Below, piece after piece: positions 7,804 to 15,176 of a DNA stretch of 64,000 nt. The notes under the pieces were generated by a model that saw only the letters and a list, made by a program, of their open reading frames with translations, made no database searches and was not told the origin of the DNA. Position 1 is the stretch's first letter. Every line of letters starts with the position of its first letter. Origin of the DNA: Cupriavidus necator A5-1 (GTDB taxonomy: Bacteria > Pseudomonadota > Gammaproteobacteria > Burkholderiales > Burkholderiaceae); NCBI RefSeq assembly GCF_000744095.1, contig NZ_JQLI01000008.1:2852001-2916000 (forward strand), read 5' to 3'. The position numbers were made by a program, and so were the translations under genes.

Positions 7804-8955
7804 ATGCGAAACCACCGCACGCCATTTCTTGCCCGGCGACGCGCCCTGCTGGGGTTGGGGCTGGGCTTGCCCCTGATCTCGGCCGCGCAGGAAGCCAGTG
7901 AGCTGCTGGACTACGCGCCCCGTGCGAAGGCGCCGCCCGGCTACGCGCCGGAGTATGCCGGCATCGTCCGCGCGGCCGAGGACGAAGGGCGTCTGGTGAT
8001 TTACGCTACCACCGATGCCAACCTGGTCAATCCGCTGCTGGCCGACTTCCAGTCGATGTACCCACGCGTCCGGGTCGAGTATGAAGACCTCACCAGCACC
8101 GAGCTGTACCACCGCTATCTGGCCGAGACGCAGCTTGGCACCGAGTCCGCGGATGTGTTGTGGAGTTCGGCGATGGATTTGCAGGCCAGCCTGGTCGGCC
8201 GCGGCTATGCCATGGTCTACGAATCGCCCGAAGCGCCCGGCCTGCCCGCCTGGGCGCGCTGGCAGGATCGTGCCTGGGCCACCAGTTTCGAGCCGGTGGC
8301 GATCGCCTACAACAAGAAGCTGCTGCCCGCGGCCCAGGTGCCGCGCACGCATGCCGAGTTCGAGAGGCTGCTGGCGGCGCAGGCAACCCGTCTGCGCGGC
8401 AAGGTCATCACCTACGACATCGAGAAGTCAGGCCTGGGGTTCCTGCTGGCCACCCAGGACGCCAGGGTGTGGCCAGCCTTCTGGGACATGGCCGAAGGCC
8501 TCGGCAAGGTTGGCGCCAAATTGGCGACGATCACCGCCGCGATGCTGCGCCAGGTCGGAACCGGAAGCATGGTAATCGCCTACAACGTGCTGGGCGCCTA
8601 CACGGTCGCGCAAGCGCGCAAGGATTCCGACATCGGCTACGCCTTCCTGAACGACTACACCCTGGTGCTGTCGCGCCTGCAGTTGATCAGCCAGCGGGCG
8701 AGCCATCCAAATGCAGCCCGCTTGTGGGTGGACTACACGCTGTCGCGACGCGGACAGACCCTGATGGCGGAGCGAGCCGGGCTGTACGCCGTGCGCGGCG
8801 ATGTCGGCGGCGAAACCACTGCCGCCCGGCTGACCGCGCAACTCGGCCCCAGCCTGCGCCCGATCCCGCTCGACGCCGACCTGACCCGACATCTGGACAT
8901 CGCGGCCTACCGCGAATTCGTGCGGCGCTGGCGCGGCGCCACGGGGCAGAGGTAG
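7804..8955 (+). CDS. Periplasmic solute-binding protein, iron/family-1 type
   Basis: 383 residues. An Arg-rich start (MRNHRTPFLARRRALLGLG) leads into a signal peptide ending near SAAQEA. The mature part has the two-lobe pattern of Fe3+-type extracellular binding proteins: GRLVIYATTDANLVNPLLADFQ at about residues 65-85, ADVLWSSAMD, WATSFEPVAIAYNKKLLP and FLNDYTLVLSRL. There are no permease or ATPase genes beside it. In related bacteria similar proteins feed periplasmic signals to two-component systems that switch on citrate carriers, and its 9-base spacing from the CitMHS gene fits such a sensory or capture role here (inference). Confidence 0.85.
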   Translation: MRNHRTPFLARRRALLGLGLGLPLISAAQEASELLDYAPRAKAPPGYAPEYAGIVRAAEDEGRLVIYATTDANLVNPLLADFQSMYPRVRVEYEDLTSTELYHRYLAETQLGTESADVLWSSAMDLQASLVGRGYAMVYESPEAPGLPAWARWQDRAWATSFEPVAIAYNKKLLPAAQVPRTHAEFERLLAAQATRLRGKVITYDIEKSGLGFLLATQDARVWPAFWDMAEGLGKVGAKLATITAAMLRQVGTGSMVIAYNVLGAYTVAQARKDSDIGYAFLNDYTLVLSRLQLISQRASHPNAARLWVDYTLSRRGQTLMAERAGLYAVRGDVGGETTAARLTAQLGPSLRPIPLDADLTRHLDIAAYREFVRRWRGATGQR

Positions 8956-9013
8956 CCAGTCGCATGATCGCGCTGCGGTGTGCCACACCACAGCGCGACA
9001 ACGAGGCTGGCTG

Positions 9014-9337
9014 CTATTTGGACTTCGCGCCATCCGTGTATGGATCCGCCTTGCCGGCCTTGGAGCCGTCGGTGTACGGATCGGTCTTGCCAACCTTGGC
9101 GCCGTCCGTATATGGGTCGGCCTTTCCTTGTGTGGGATTCAGGGTGGATTGCGTGGATTGCTTGGCGCCGTCGGTGTACGGGTCGAACTTGCCGGACTTT
9201 GCACCATCGGTATAGGGATCGGCTTTACCGGCCTTGGCTCCATCGGTGTATGGGTCGGCCTTCTTCTGCTGACCATAGCTCAAGCCTGAAGCCGTTGCGG
9301 CAACGACAAGAAGCGTCATCGTGAGTACTCTGCGCAT
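9014..9337 (-). CDS. Secreted DPYTDGAK-repeat protein of unknown function
   Basis: 107 residues. ATG 9337 is preceded by AGGAG with ideal spacing. Residues 1-23 (MRRVLTMTLLVVAATASGLS, then YGQ) are a signal peptide. The whole mature chain consists of six copies of DPYTDG(A/S)K: three linked by AGK or SGK, a short spacer (STQSTLNPTQG), then three more. The repeats are rich in Asp, Lys and Tyr, with no Cys and little hydrophobic core. Acidic DxYxDG loops could bind a divalent metal, but that is speculation. I know of similar short repeat proteins in this order without a known role. The gene converges on the solute-binding protein gene and stands alone. Confidence 0.8.
   Translation of the reverse strand: MRRVLTMTLLVVAATASGLSYGQQKKADPYTDGAKAGKADPYTDGAKSGKFDPYTDGAKQSTQSTLNPTQGKADPYTDGAKVGKTDPYTDGSKAGKADPYTDGAKSK
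9017..9262 (-). repeat. Six tandem coding repeats, about 30-36 bp each
   Basis: Each unit encodes K-x-DPYTDG-(A/S)-K-x-G. Units 1-3 and 4-6 form two blocks separated by an 11-codon spacer. The DNA copies differ mainly at third positions, so the array is not a very recent expansion. Confidence 0.85.
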
Positions 9338-9670
9338 GAGTTGCTCCTGTAGTGAACAAGTGTGTTGCGGCGATTCCCCGGTCGTTTGACAGGCCCTGGT
9401 TGGCAAAAGTACTGCCCGCGTCGACACAAAGCGTCGGGCAGGCGCCTCGGAAACGCCCGCGGTGCACACGGGAAGCTTGCGGAAATGCCTGCGCCACCCA
9501 TGCGCATGCCTATGCTACCCCCTTTACCCGGTCGGAGCGCCGCCCTTTCCTGGACAAACGCTCTCCGGCGAAAGTGCGCCATGGATTACTCTCTGCGAGC
9601 CCTATGAGCAAGATGAGCAGTATCTCCAGAGAATCGCTCGTAAGCCATGATGAGACTGCGTTGTGGTCGA
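9338..9670. other. Intergenic region, no gene recognised
   Basis: About 330 bases between the repeat-protein gene and the ene-reductase stub. It holds the presumed promoter of the repeat protein near its left end. No frame on either strand resembles a known protein. Confidence 0.5.
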
Positions 9671-9760
9671 TCAGCGCGGCCCGCCACGCAGGCCATAGGC
9701 CCGGAAGTGGCTGCCGTACGTGTAGCGGCCGACGCGGACGGGATCGAACAGTTTGCTCAT
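9671..9760 (-). pseudogene. Truncated start of an ene-reductase (Old Yellow Enzyme family)
   Basis: ATG 9760, with a GAGGGAG ribosome binding site, begins MSKLFDPVRVGRY, the hallmark N-terminus of OYE-type alkene reductases. After about 13 matching codons the sequence departs from the family and stops at codon 30. The rest of the roughly 360-residue enzyme is missing. It faces a LysR gene 105 bases away, the normal layout for a LysR-controlled ene-reductase, so the regulator seems to have lost its target gene here. Confidence 0.6.
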
Positions 9761-9865
9761 GATGGAATGGCTCCCTCTGATTTGGGTGGAGCATCATCGC
9801 CCGCTTCTCGCGTGGGATAAATATGGTAATTTTGAGAACATTGATCCACTGATGGAGCAGTGAGC

Positions 9866-10738
9866 GTGGAACTGCTGAACGACATGGCCTTGTTCGTGGA
9901 GGTCGTCAAAGCCAAGGGCTTTCGCAGCGCGTCGGAGGCGATGGGAGTGCCGAATTCCACCCTGTCGCGGCGGATCAGCGCATTGGAGAAGGCGATCGGG
10001 CTGCGCCTGCTGCATCGCACGACACGCAAGATCGAATTGACCGAGGCCGGCCAGATTTACTTCGAGCGATGCAAGCGCATCGTCGATGAAGCCCGCCTGG
10101 CACACGAGCAGCTCGGCGAAATGCTCGCCCAGCCCGGCGGCGTGCTGCGCGCCTCGTTGCCGGTGGATTTCGCCGTCACCTACCTGGCGCCCCTGATCGC
10201 CGATTTTGCCGGCCTCTATCCCGGCATCACCTTCGATTTCGACCTGACTCCGCGACGGGTCGATCTGGTCAGCGAACCCTTCGACGTCGCGATCCGCATG
10301 GGGGAGTCCGAAAGCTCGCAACTGATCGCCCGCCCGTTGGCCTCGCTCACGCCTTACCTCTACGCCTCGCCCGGCTACCTTGAACGGTCGGGCGAGCCAA
10401 ACAAGCCCGCCGACCTGGAGCGGCACGAGTGCCTGAGCATCCTGAAGCCGGGTTCGTGGACGCTGCGCGACGGGAAGCGCACCGCCACGGTGTCGGTGGG
10501 TGGGCGCTTCACGCTCAACAGCGTTGGCATGAGCCGCCGCCTGGCAACGCTCGATATGGGCATTGTCCTGATGCCGGAGGAAATCGTCGCCGATGAACTG
10601 GCCAGCGGGAAGCTGCGCCGCATCATGCCGGGATGGCACGGCATGCCGATGCCCGTCTATGCCATCACCGAGACCCGTCTGCTGCCGGCGAAGACGCAGC
10701 GCTTTATCGAGTTCCTGCGGGAGCGTTTAGGGCAGTAG
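9866..10738 (+). CDS. LysR-family transcriptional regulator (CrgA-like)
   Basis: 290 residues from GTG 9866, which has GGAG 8 bases upstream; GTG 9860 is in phase but only 2 bases from that site. N-terminal helix-turn-helix at about 15-60 (FRSASEAMGVPNSTLSRRIS, then LEKAIGLRLLHRTTRKI). The effector domain starts near 90 (GGVLRASLPVDFAVTYLAPLI) and contains the DVAIRMG motif of the CrgA/AaeR branch. Members often control ene-reductases or aromatic efflux and are usually divergent from the target, here only a stub. Confidence 0.9.
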   Translation: MELLNDMALFVEVVKAKGFRSASEAMGVPNSTLSRRISALEKAIGLRLLHRTTRKIELTEAGQIYFERCKRIVDEARLAHEQLGEMLAQPGGVLRASLPVDFAVTYLAPLIADFAGLYPGITFDFDLTPRRVDLVSEPFDVAIRMGESESSQLIARPLASLTPYLYASPGYLERSGEPNKPADLERHECLSILKPGSWTLRDGKRTATVSVGGRFTLNSVGMSRRLATLDMGIVLMPEEIVADELASGKLRRIMPGWHGMPMPVYAITETRLLPAKTQRFIEFLRERLGQ

Positions 10739-11103
10739 CTCGGCCAGTTGAGGTCAACCCGCCATCAACACGACCGCCTGCTGGTGGCTGAAAGCACGCC
10801 CCCAAACGCGACCGAGCGCCAGGCCTGCCAAAGCGAGGTGCGCCCTACATGCACCTCGCACCGCAACATTTCTACGTAAGAATATGTAATTTATATGTCT
10901 TATGCAGCACTTTTATTGTCCGGCTTTCAATACTTTTTGGGTATATACCTAGGGATCAAATTAGAAGAAACACTCTAGGATTCGCACTCGGATGGTGCGC
11001 CGTAGGATTGGCGGCGCCGCCTATCCGGGAACCGTACCTCACCGGGAAGCATTTGCAGCACTTTTGCATGAATCCCGGTCGATCAATCCACAGGAGATTA
11101 CGC
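10739..11103 (+). promoter_or_regulatory. AT-rich upstream region of the phasin gene with two 12-bp direct repeats
   Basis: About 365 bases, clearly more AT-rich than the surroundings between 10860 and 10980. TGCAGCACTTTT occurs at 10903-10914 and again at 11054-11065, the second about 39 bases before the phasin start and followed by GCATGAAT. Phasin genes in this group are repressed by PhaR, which binds TGCA-containing sites. The repeats are candidate PhaR operators by position and content, not proven ones. Confidence 0.5.
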
Positions 11104-11658
11104 ATGTCCCCTTTTATGCCTGATCAATTTGCTGCAGTGCAAAAGGCCAATCTGGGCCATCTGTTCACGCTCACGAACATGGCTTTCGAAGGCTTCCAGA
11201 AGTTGACCGAGCTCAACCTGCAGACTGTCAGGACGACGCTTGCCGAAGGCCAGGACAATGCCAAAGCGGTGCTGGCCGGAAAGGACCTGCGTGAAGTGTT
11301 CGCCGTGCAGGGCAATCTGGCCCAGCCTGCCGCGGAGAAGGCTGTTGCCTATGCACGCAATGTCTACGAAATCGCATCGAACACGCAAGCGGAACTGAGC
11401 AAGGCAGTCGAGGCCCAGTACGAACAGCACAACCGTAATGTTCAAGCCTTCGTTGACGCCTTCGTGAAGAACGCGCCGGCCGGATCTGAAGCGATCACTG
11501 CGCTGCTGCAATCGAGCGTAGCAGCCGCCAGCAGCACCTATGAATCGATCCAGAACGCGGCAAAGCAGACGGCTGAAGTCGCCAAGGCCAACTTTGCCAC
11601 GACGGCCGCAGCCGCCTCTGGCGCGGCACAGCAGGCAGCCCGCGCTTCCAAGCAATAA
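11104..11658 (+). CDS. phaP: Phasin family protein, polyhydroxyalkanoate granule coat
   Basis: 184 residues from ATG 11104 with AGGAG upstream. The chain is almost wholly amphipathic helix. The phasin_2 pattern shows at about residues 8-110: PDQFAAVQKANLGHLFTLTN, FEGFQKLTELNLQTVRTTLAE, LREVFAVQGNLAQPAAEKAVAYARNVYEIAS. The tail is Ala-rich (ANFATTAAAASGAAQQAARA). Phasins cover PHB granules, limit their fusion and number, and are usually made in proportion to polymer. The next gene downstream is an acetoacetyl-CoA reductase, which supports a PHA role. Confidence 0.93.
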   Translation: MSPFMPDQFAAVQKANLGHLFTLTNMAFEGFQKLTELNLQTVRTTLAEGQDNAKAVLAGKDLREVFAVQGNLAQPAAEKAVAYARNVYEIASNTQAELSKAVEAQYEQHNRNVQAFVDAFVKNAPAGSEAITALLQSSVAAASSTYESIQNAAKQTAEVAKANFATTAAAASGAAQQAARASKQ

Positions 11659-11807
11659 CGGCGTATCGCTGGCAAGGCCGGGCCAGCGCGCAGAACGGAG
11701 ATCGCAGGCTTGCAGGCCAGGGACATCAACCCTCCTGGCTTGCCGCACCGCGACGCCAACCTTCCCGCATAAGCATAAAAACCGGGACCGGATCCATCCG
11801 GCCCGGC

Positions 11808-11832
11808 GCCCTCGCCCTTCGCGCGCGAGGGC
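11808..11832. other. Hairpin in the phasin to PhaB spacer
   Basis: GCCCTCGC (11808-11815) pairs with GCGAGGGC (11825-11832) around a 9-base loop. No T-run follows, so it may be an attenuating or processing structure rather than a full terminator within the 261-base spacer. Confidence 0.35.
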
Positions 11833-11919
11833 AATGGGAACTTGCTCTGGGCAACCAGGGCAAGAGCCCTTCCCGGCAAGGCAGGGGTCTTTTAACTTTA
11901 CGAGAATAAAGCAAGCAGG

Positions 11920-12663
11920 ATGACGAAGAAAATCGCACTAGTAACAGGTGGTATGGGCGGGCTGGGAGAAGCCATCAGCATCAAGTTGCACGACGCAGGC
12001 TATGCCGTGGTGGTGACGCACTCGCCGGGCAATGCGAACGCTCAGGACTGGCTTGCCGCGATGGCCGCCACCGGCCGCGAGATGCGTGCCTACGAAGTTG
12101 ATGTATCCGACTACGATGCCTGCCAGGTTTGCGCTGCGCAAATCCTGGCTGACGTAGGCCGAGTGGATATTCTGGTGAACAACGCCGGCATTACCCGCGA
12201 CATGGCCTTCAAGAAGATGGACAAGCCGAACTGGGATGCCGTGATGCGGACCAATCTCGACTCGGTATTCAATCTCACCAAGCCGCTTTGCGAAGGCATG
12301 GTCGAACGCGGCTGGGGACGCATCATCAACATCTCGTCGGTCAACGGATCCAAGGGCGCCTTCGGCCAGACCAACTATGCCGCCGCCAAGGCTGGGATGC
12401 ACGGCTTCACCAAGTCGCTGGCCCTGGAAGTGGCAAGAAAGGGCGTGACGGTCAACACCGTCTCTCCGGGCTACCTGGCCACCAAGATGGTCAACGCCGT
12501 GCCCAAGGAAATCATGGAGACCAAGATCCTGCCGCAGATTCCGGTCGGCCGCGTCGGAAAACCGGAAGAAGTCGCAGCGCTGGTGGCCTACCTGTGCTCG
12601 GAGGAAGCGGCCTACGTGACCGGGTCCAATATCGCCATCAATGGCGGGCAGCACATGCAGTAA
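11920..12663 (+). CDS. phaB: Acetoacetyl-CoA reductase (NADPH), PHA synthesis
   Basis: 247 residues, a classic short-chain dehydrogenase. Cofactor motif TGGMGGLG at residues 9-16, NNAG near 88, catalytic Ser in INISSVNGSKG and the YAAAK pair (NYAAAKAGMHGFTK) near 153-157. QTNYAAAKAGMHGFTKSLA together with KMVNAVPKEI and GQHMQ at the C-terminus is typical of PhaB rather than FabG. It reduces acetoacetyl-CoA to (R)-3-hydroxybutyryl-CoA. No phaA or phaC is present, so this is probably an additional PhaB paralogue linked to a phasin. Confidence 0.92.
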   Translation: MTKKIALVTGGMGGLGEAISIKLHDAGYAVVVTHSPGNANAQDWLAAMAATGREMRAYEVDVSDYDACQVCAAQILADVGRVDILVNNAGITRDMAFKKMDKPNWDAVMRTNLDSVFNLTKPLCEGMVERGWGRIINISSVNGSKGAFGQTNYAAAKAGMHGFTKSLALEVARKGVTVNTVSPGYLATKMVNAVPKEIMETKILPQIPVGRVGKPEEVAALVAYLCSEEAAYVTGSNIAINGGQHMQ

Positions 12664-12763
12664 ATGCTAGTCGAGTGCTGACCGCTTGCGTGCGGCCAGA
12701 CCCACCGTGCCCGAGCGCGTCTTCACCGCCTCTCCAGGCAAAGTCAGCTCCCGGGCATGGCGG

Positions 12764-13528
12764 CTACTCGAACCGTACGGATCCCGCACCGCTTCGGTCT
12801 ACCGATCGCCTGGGAGGATTGCCGGAAACTCGAACATTGCCGGCGCCACTCAACCCCACTTCCGCGGATTCCGAGGCATATGCCGAGACTAGCCCGGCTC
12901 CTGATACGTCAGCAGAAAGCGATTTCGCGCGCAGGTTGGCCAGTTCCACACTGCCTGAGCCCGACACCATAGCCTTGACTTCGCTGGCAGTGCCGTCGGC
13001 TACGATCGAGCCCGAACCGGACACCTGGAGCAGGACGGCATTGACGTGCAGGCCGTTGGCCACAAGCCTGCCCGACCCGGAGACGACCGCGCGCGACAGC
13101 TCCGGTCCTTCGACCAGCAGCCTGATTGGCTTGTCCGAAGAAAACGAGCCATCGGAGGCGATCACCAGGTTGCCGCCATCGACGGTCGTTTTGATCTTCG
13201 ACATGATGTCGGACTGGGCCGAGATGGTAATGCCTGGGTCGGGAGCGAACCGGTACGTCGCCTCAGCACTCAGCATCATGTCAATGCCATGAAACGCAGG
13301 TAGCGAACGGCGCTCGCTGACGACCGAACCCTTCGCTTTCACCATATCGGCGCCGCCGTAGACCTTGCCGTTGATGATGGCGACCGACTCGCCTGTCACG
13401 ACAACGTTCGAGCCATTGACGATCACGGTGCCGTCGCCTTGCGCAATACCGGAGACAGCCGCAAACATCGAAACCCACAACTTGACGAGTTGCTTCACGG
13501 TGGTTAGTCCGCCGTTGCGTGCTGCCAT
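12764..13528 (-). CDS. Exported protein with a DUF2807 (GIN, auto-adhesin-like) domain
   Basis: 254 residues from 13528; GTG 13498 (VKQLVKLWVSMFAAVSGIAQ) gives a better signal peptide and may be the true start. From about residue 75 the chain is repetitive beta structure of the DUF2807 head domain: FHGIDMMLSAEATYRF, then VEGPELSRAVVSGSGRLVA and serial VSGSGSIVA / VSGSGSVELA / VSGAGLVSA / LSGAGNVRV turns forming a beta-helix. Such proteins are periplasmic or surface-exposed and of unknown role. The gene converges with phaB and lies upstream-to-downstream with no obvious operon partner. Confidence 0.82.
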   Translation of the reverse strand: MAARNGGLTTVKQLVKLWVSMFAAVSGIAQGDGTVIVNGSNVVVTGESVAIINGKVYGGADMVKAKGSVVSERRSLPAFHGIDMMLSAEATYRFAPDPGITISAQSDIMSKIKTTVDGGNLVIASDGSFSSDKPIRLLVEGPELSRAVVSGSGRLVANGLHVNAVLLQVSGSGSIVADGTASEVKAMVSGSGSVELANLRAKSLSADVSGAGLVSAYASESAEVGLSGAGNVRVSGNPPRRSVDRSGAGSVRFE

Positions 13529-13540
13529 GCCGCGGCCGCG

Positions 13541-13852
13541 CTATTGCCACTTCGATCCAAGTGTTCCCAGTCCTGCCTTCCTGAGATCCTCAGGCGCCAT
13601 CACCACGCGAAACTCGCAATCGGCATTGAACATCAGGAACCAGGGTTCTGCGAATGCGGGAATCTGCGAGGGTTCGTCGAGGTTGACGACGAGAATCGCT
13701 CCGCGTCCTCCATTCTGCTCGGTAAAGTAGACGGCCTCCGGTTTCGTCTCTGCCAGAATCCTTTCCATCACGTCACCGATGGTGCCATCGCGCACAAAAG
13801 CATTGAATGGCTCGTGAGGTATTCGGACGTTGAGAAGCATGCGCATGTTCAC
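13541..13852 (-). CDS. Small conserved protein of unknown function
   Basis: 103 residues from ATG 13852; ATG 13843 (MRMLLNVRI) is an alternative start. The sequence LLNVRIPHEPFNAFVRDGTI followed by MERILAETKPEAVYFTEQNG and AILVVNLDEPSQIPAFAEPW has the layout of a single ferredoxin-like alpha/beta domain. I recall a family of this pattern that is sometimes labelled panthothenate synthetase in databases; no catalytic motif supports that name. It ends 13 bases before the DUF2807 gene start, so the two may be co-transcribed. Confidence 0.75.
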   Translation of the reverse strand: MNMRMLLNVRIPHEPFNAFVRDGTIGDVMERILAETKPEAVYFTEQNGGRGAILVVNLDEPSQIPAFAEPWFLMFNADCEFRVVMAPEDLRKAGLGTLGSKWQ

Positions 13853-13920
13853 TCTCCCTTGATGGATGGATTTCTTCAGTCAGACTCGAACGCGCCAGGG
13901 CCTTCCCATGACGCACGCTT

Positions 13921-14916
13921 TTACCCTAAACCAAGCGTGAACGGCAGCAACAGTGCATTCACAAAAAGCAGGACATAGGCGATAACCATGACCGCCCGGA
14001 CGGTGGAACGTGACCGGTCCCCTGCGCGAGCGTTACGCCGAGTCCACAGCAAACCCGCGCCTATGCCCAAAACGGCAACCCCGGAAAACAGGCTCTCCAG
14101 GGCAAGCGCGGCCGGACGGGATTTGCCCGGACTGCTGTTCATGGCCTTTGCAATGGGGCGCGCCGCCGCTTGCATGGCAGCTGGTGTTTCAACGGGGGTC
14201 GCGGTCAGCAGAGCGAACTCGGTGGGTTCCGCTCCGACCTGCATGGCAGGCGACTCAGTCGACGTCGGCTGTTCTTGCACGCTCTGCGTCGGCGCAGTCG
14301 TCGGTGCCGGCTCATGCGTGGCCGGGCTTGACGTAGGGGCTTCGGTCGGCCGAGTGAGCTCGGTGGGTTCCGGCCTGGCCTGCATGGCAAGCGACTCAGT
14401 CGACGCCGGCTGTTCTTGCGCGCCCTGCGTAGTCGTCGGTGCCGGCTCCTGCGTGGCCGGGCTTGACATAGCCGTAGCAGCCTGGGGCGGGGCGGCGGGC
14501 CGGGCCGGCGCATTTCGCATCGCGTCGCGCTCCCGCCAGAACCTGGCGAACATGCCTTCCAGGCAGCGTACCGAGTCGCAGGCATCGCGCCGGGCACGCC
14601 AGGCCGTGATGTCCGAGTCGTGAATCGTACCCTTGCGCAGCATTCTCTGCTGCTCGGCGTAGATGCGCTCGTAGCGCTCTGACAGCCTGCTGGAACCGCA
14701 GATCAGGTGATGCTTGCGCGCGGACGGGCGGGGGTCGTCGGTCGCCAGCGTGCATCGCATCCCGACGCCGCGCGGGTCTTCGCAGCGGACCGGGGATCCG
14801 CTCGCAGGTGATTTACAGTCGATGTCGGAGGCCCGCGCCCCGCTGACGCCGAACAGGCCCACTGCGAAGCCCACGGCAACCATCGTGGCCAGACGCCTTA
14901 TGACCCTCTTCATCAT
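13921..14916 (-). CDS. Membrane protein with an LprI-like Cys domain, a Pro/Thr repeat stalk and two C-terminal helices
   Basis: 331 residues. Signal peptide about 1-29 (MVAVGFAVGLFGVSGARA). Residues 34-125 hold six cysteines and an LSERYERIYAEQQRML...WRARRDAC...CLEGMFARFWRER pattern like the LprI/DUF1311 lysozyme-inhibitor family. Residues about 150-240 are two long imperfect repeats (SSPAT.EPAPTT...EQP.STES.AMQ...EPTE), a Pro/Thr/Glu-rich stalk. Two hydrophobic segments close the chain (about 272-290 and 305-328). A periplasmic domain tethered to the inner membrane by a long linker is the likely topology. Function unknown; the lysozyme-inhibitor link is by resemblance only. Confidence 0.75.
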   Translation of the reverse strand: MMKRVIRRLATMVAVGFAVGLFGVSGARASDIDCKSPASGSPVRCEDPRGVGMRCTLATDDPRPSARKHHLICGSSRLSERYERIYAEQQRMLRKGTIHDSDITAWRARRDACDSVRCLEGMFARFWRERDAMRNAPARPAAPPQAATAMSSPATQEPAPTTTQGAQEQPASTESLAMQARPEPTELTRPTEAPTSSPATHEPAPTTAPTQSVQEQPTSTESPAMQVGAEPTEFALLTATPVETPAAMQAAARPIAKAMNSSPGKSRPAALALESLFSGVAVLGIGAGLLWTRRNARAGDRSRSTVRAVMVIAYVLLFVNALLLPFTLGLG

Positions 14917-15176
14917 GATTCCTCATCGAAGCGGCCCAAGGCTTTCAAGCTAGTCGATAGTCGCCGGGTACAACAAGTACCTGTTGCGGAGGGCGTGCGG
15001 TACGACACTTAGCGCTGCATTGTCGAGTCAGAATGCGTCCTCTCCTTCTCCTGCCGGCGCAAGTTGGCATGTCATGTGTGGCGGGCATGTCGATGTGATG
15101 TCCAACGCGCTGATCAAGGGACAAGGCGATCGAAAAGCTGCCGCTGTCAGACGCTTCAGCCATACGGGCGGATGGG

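Noticed and set aside
5757-7901. 714-codon open frame overlapping the MBL and CitMHS genes
   Set aside because: Only the short channel-like piece near 6124-6205 resembles a protein; the remainder is an Arg/Pro-rich shadow of the carrier gene.
9017-9262. Short tandem repeats considered as a CRISPR array
   Set aside because: The repeats are coding, contiguous and in phase, without unique spacers of constant length; they encode DPYTDGAK units.
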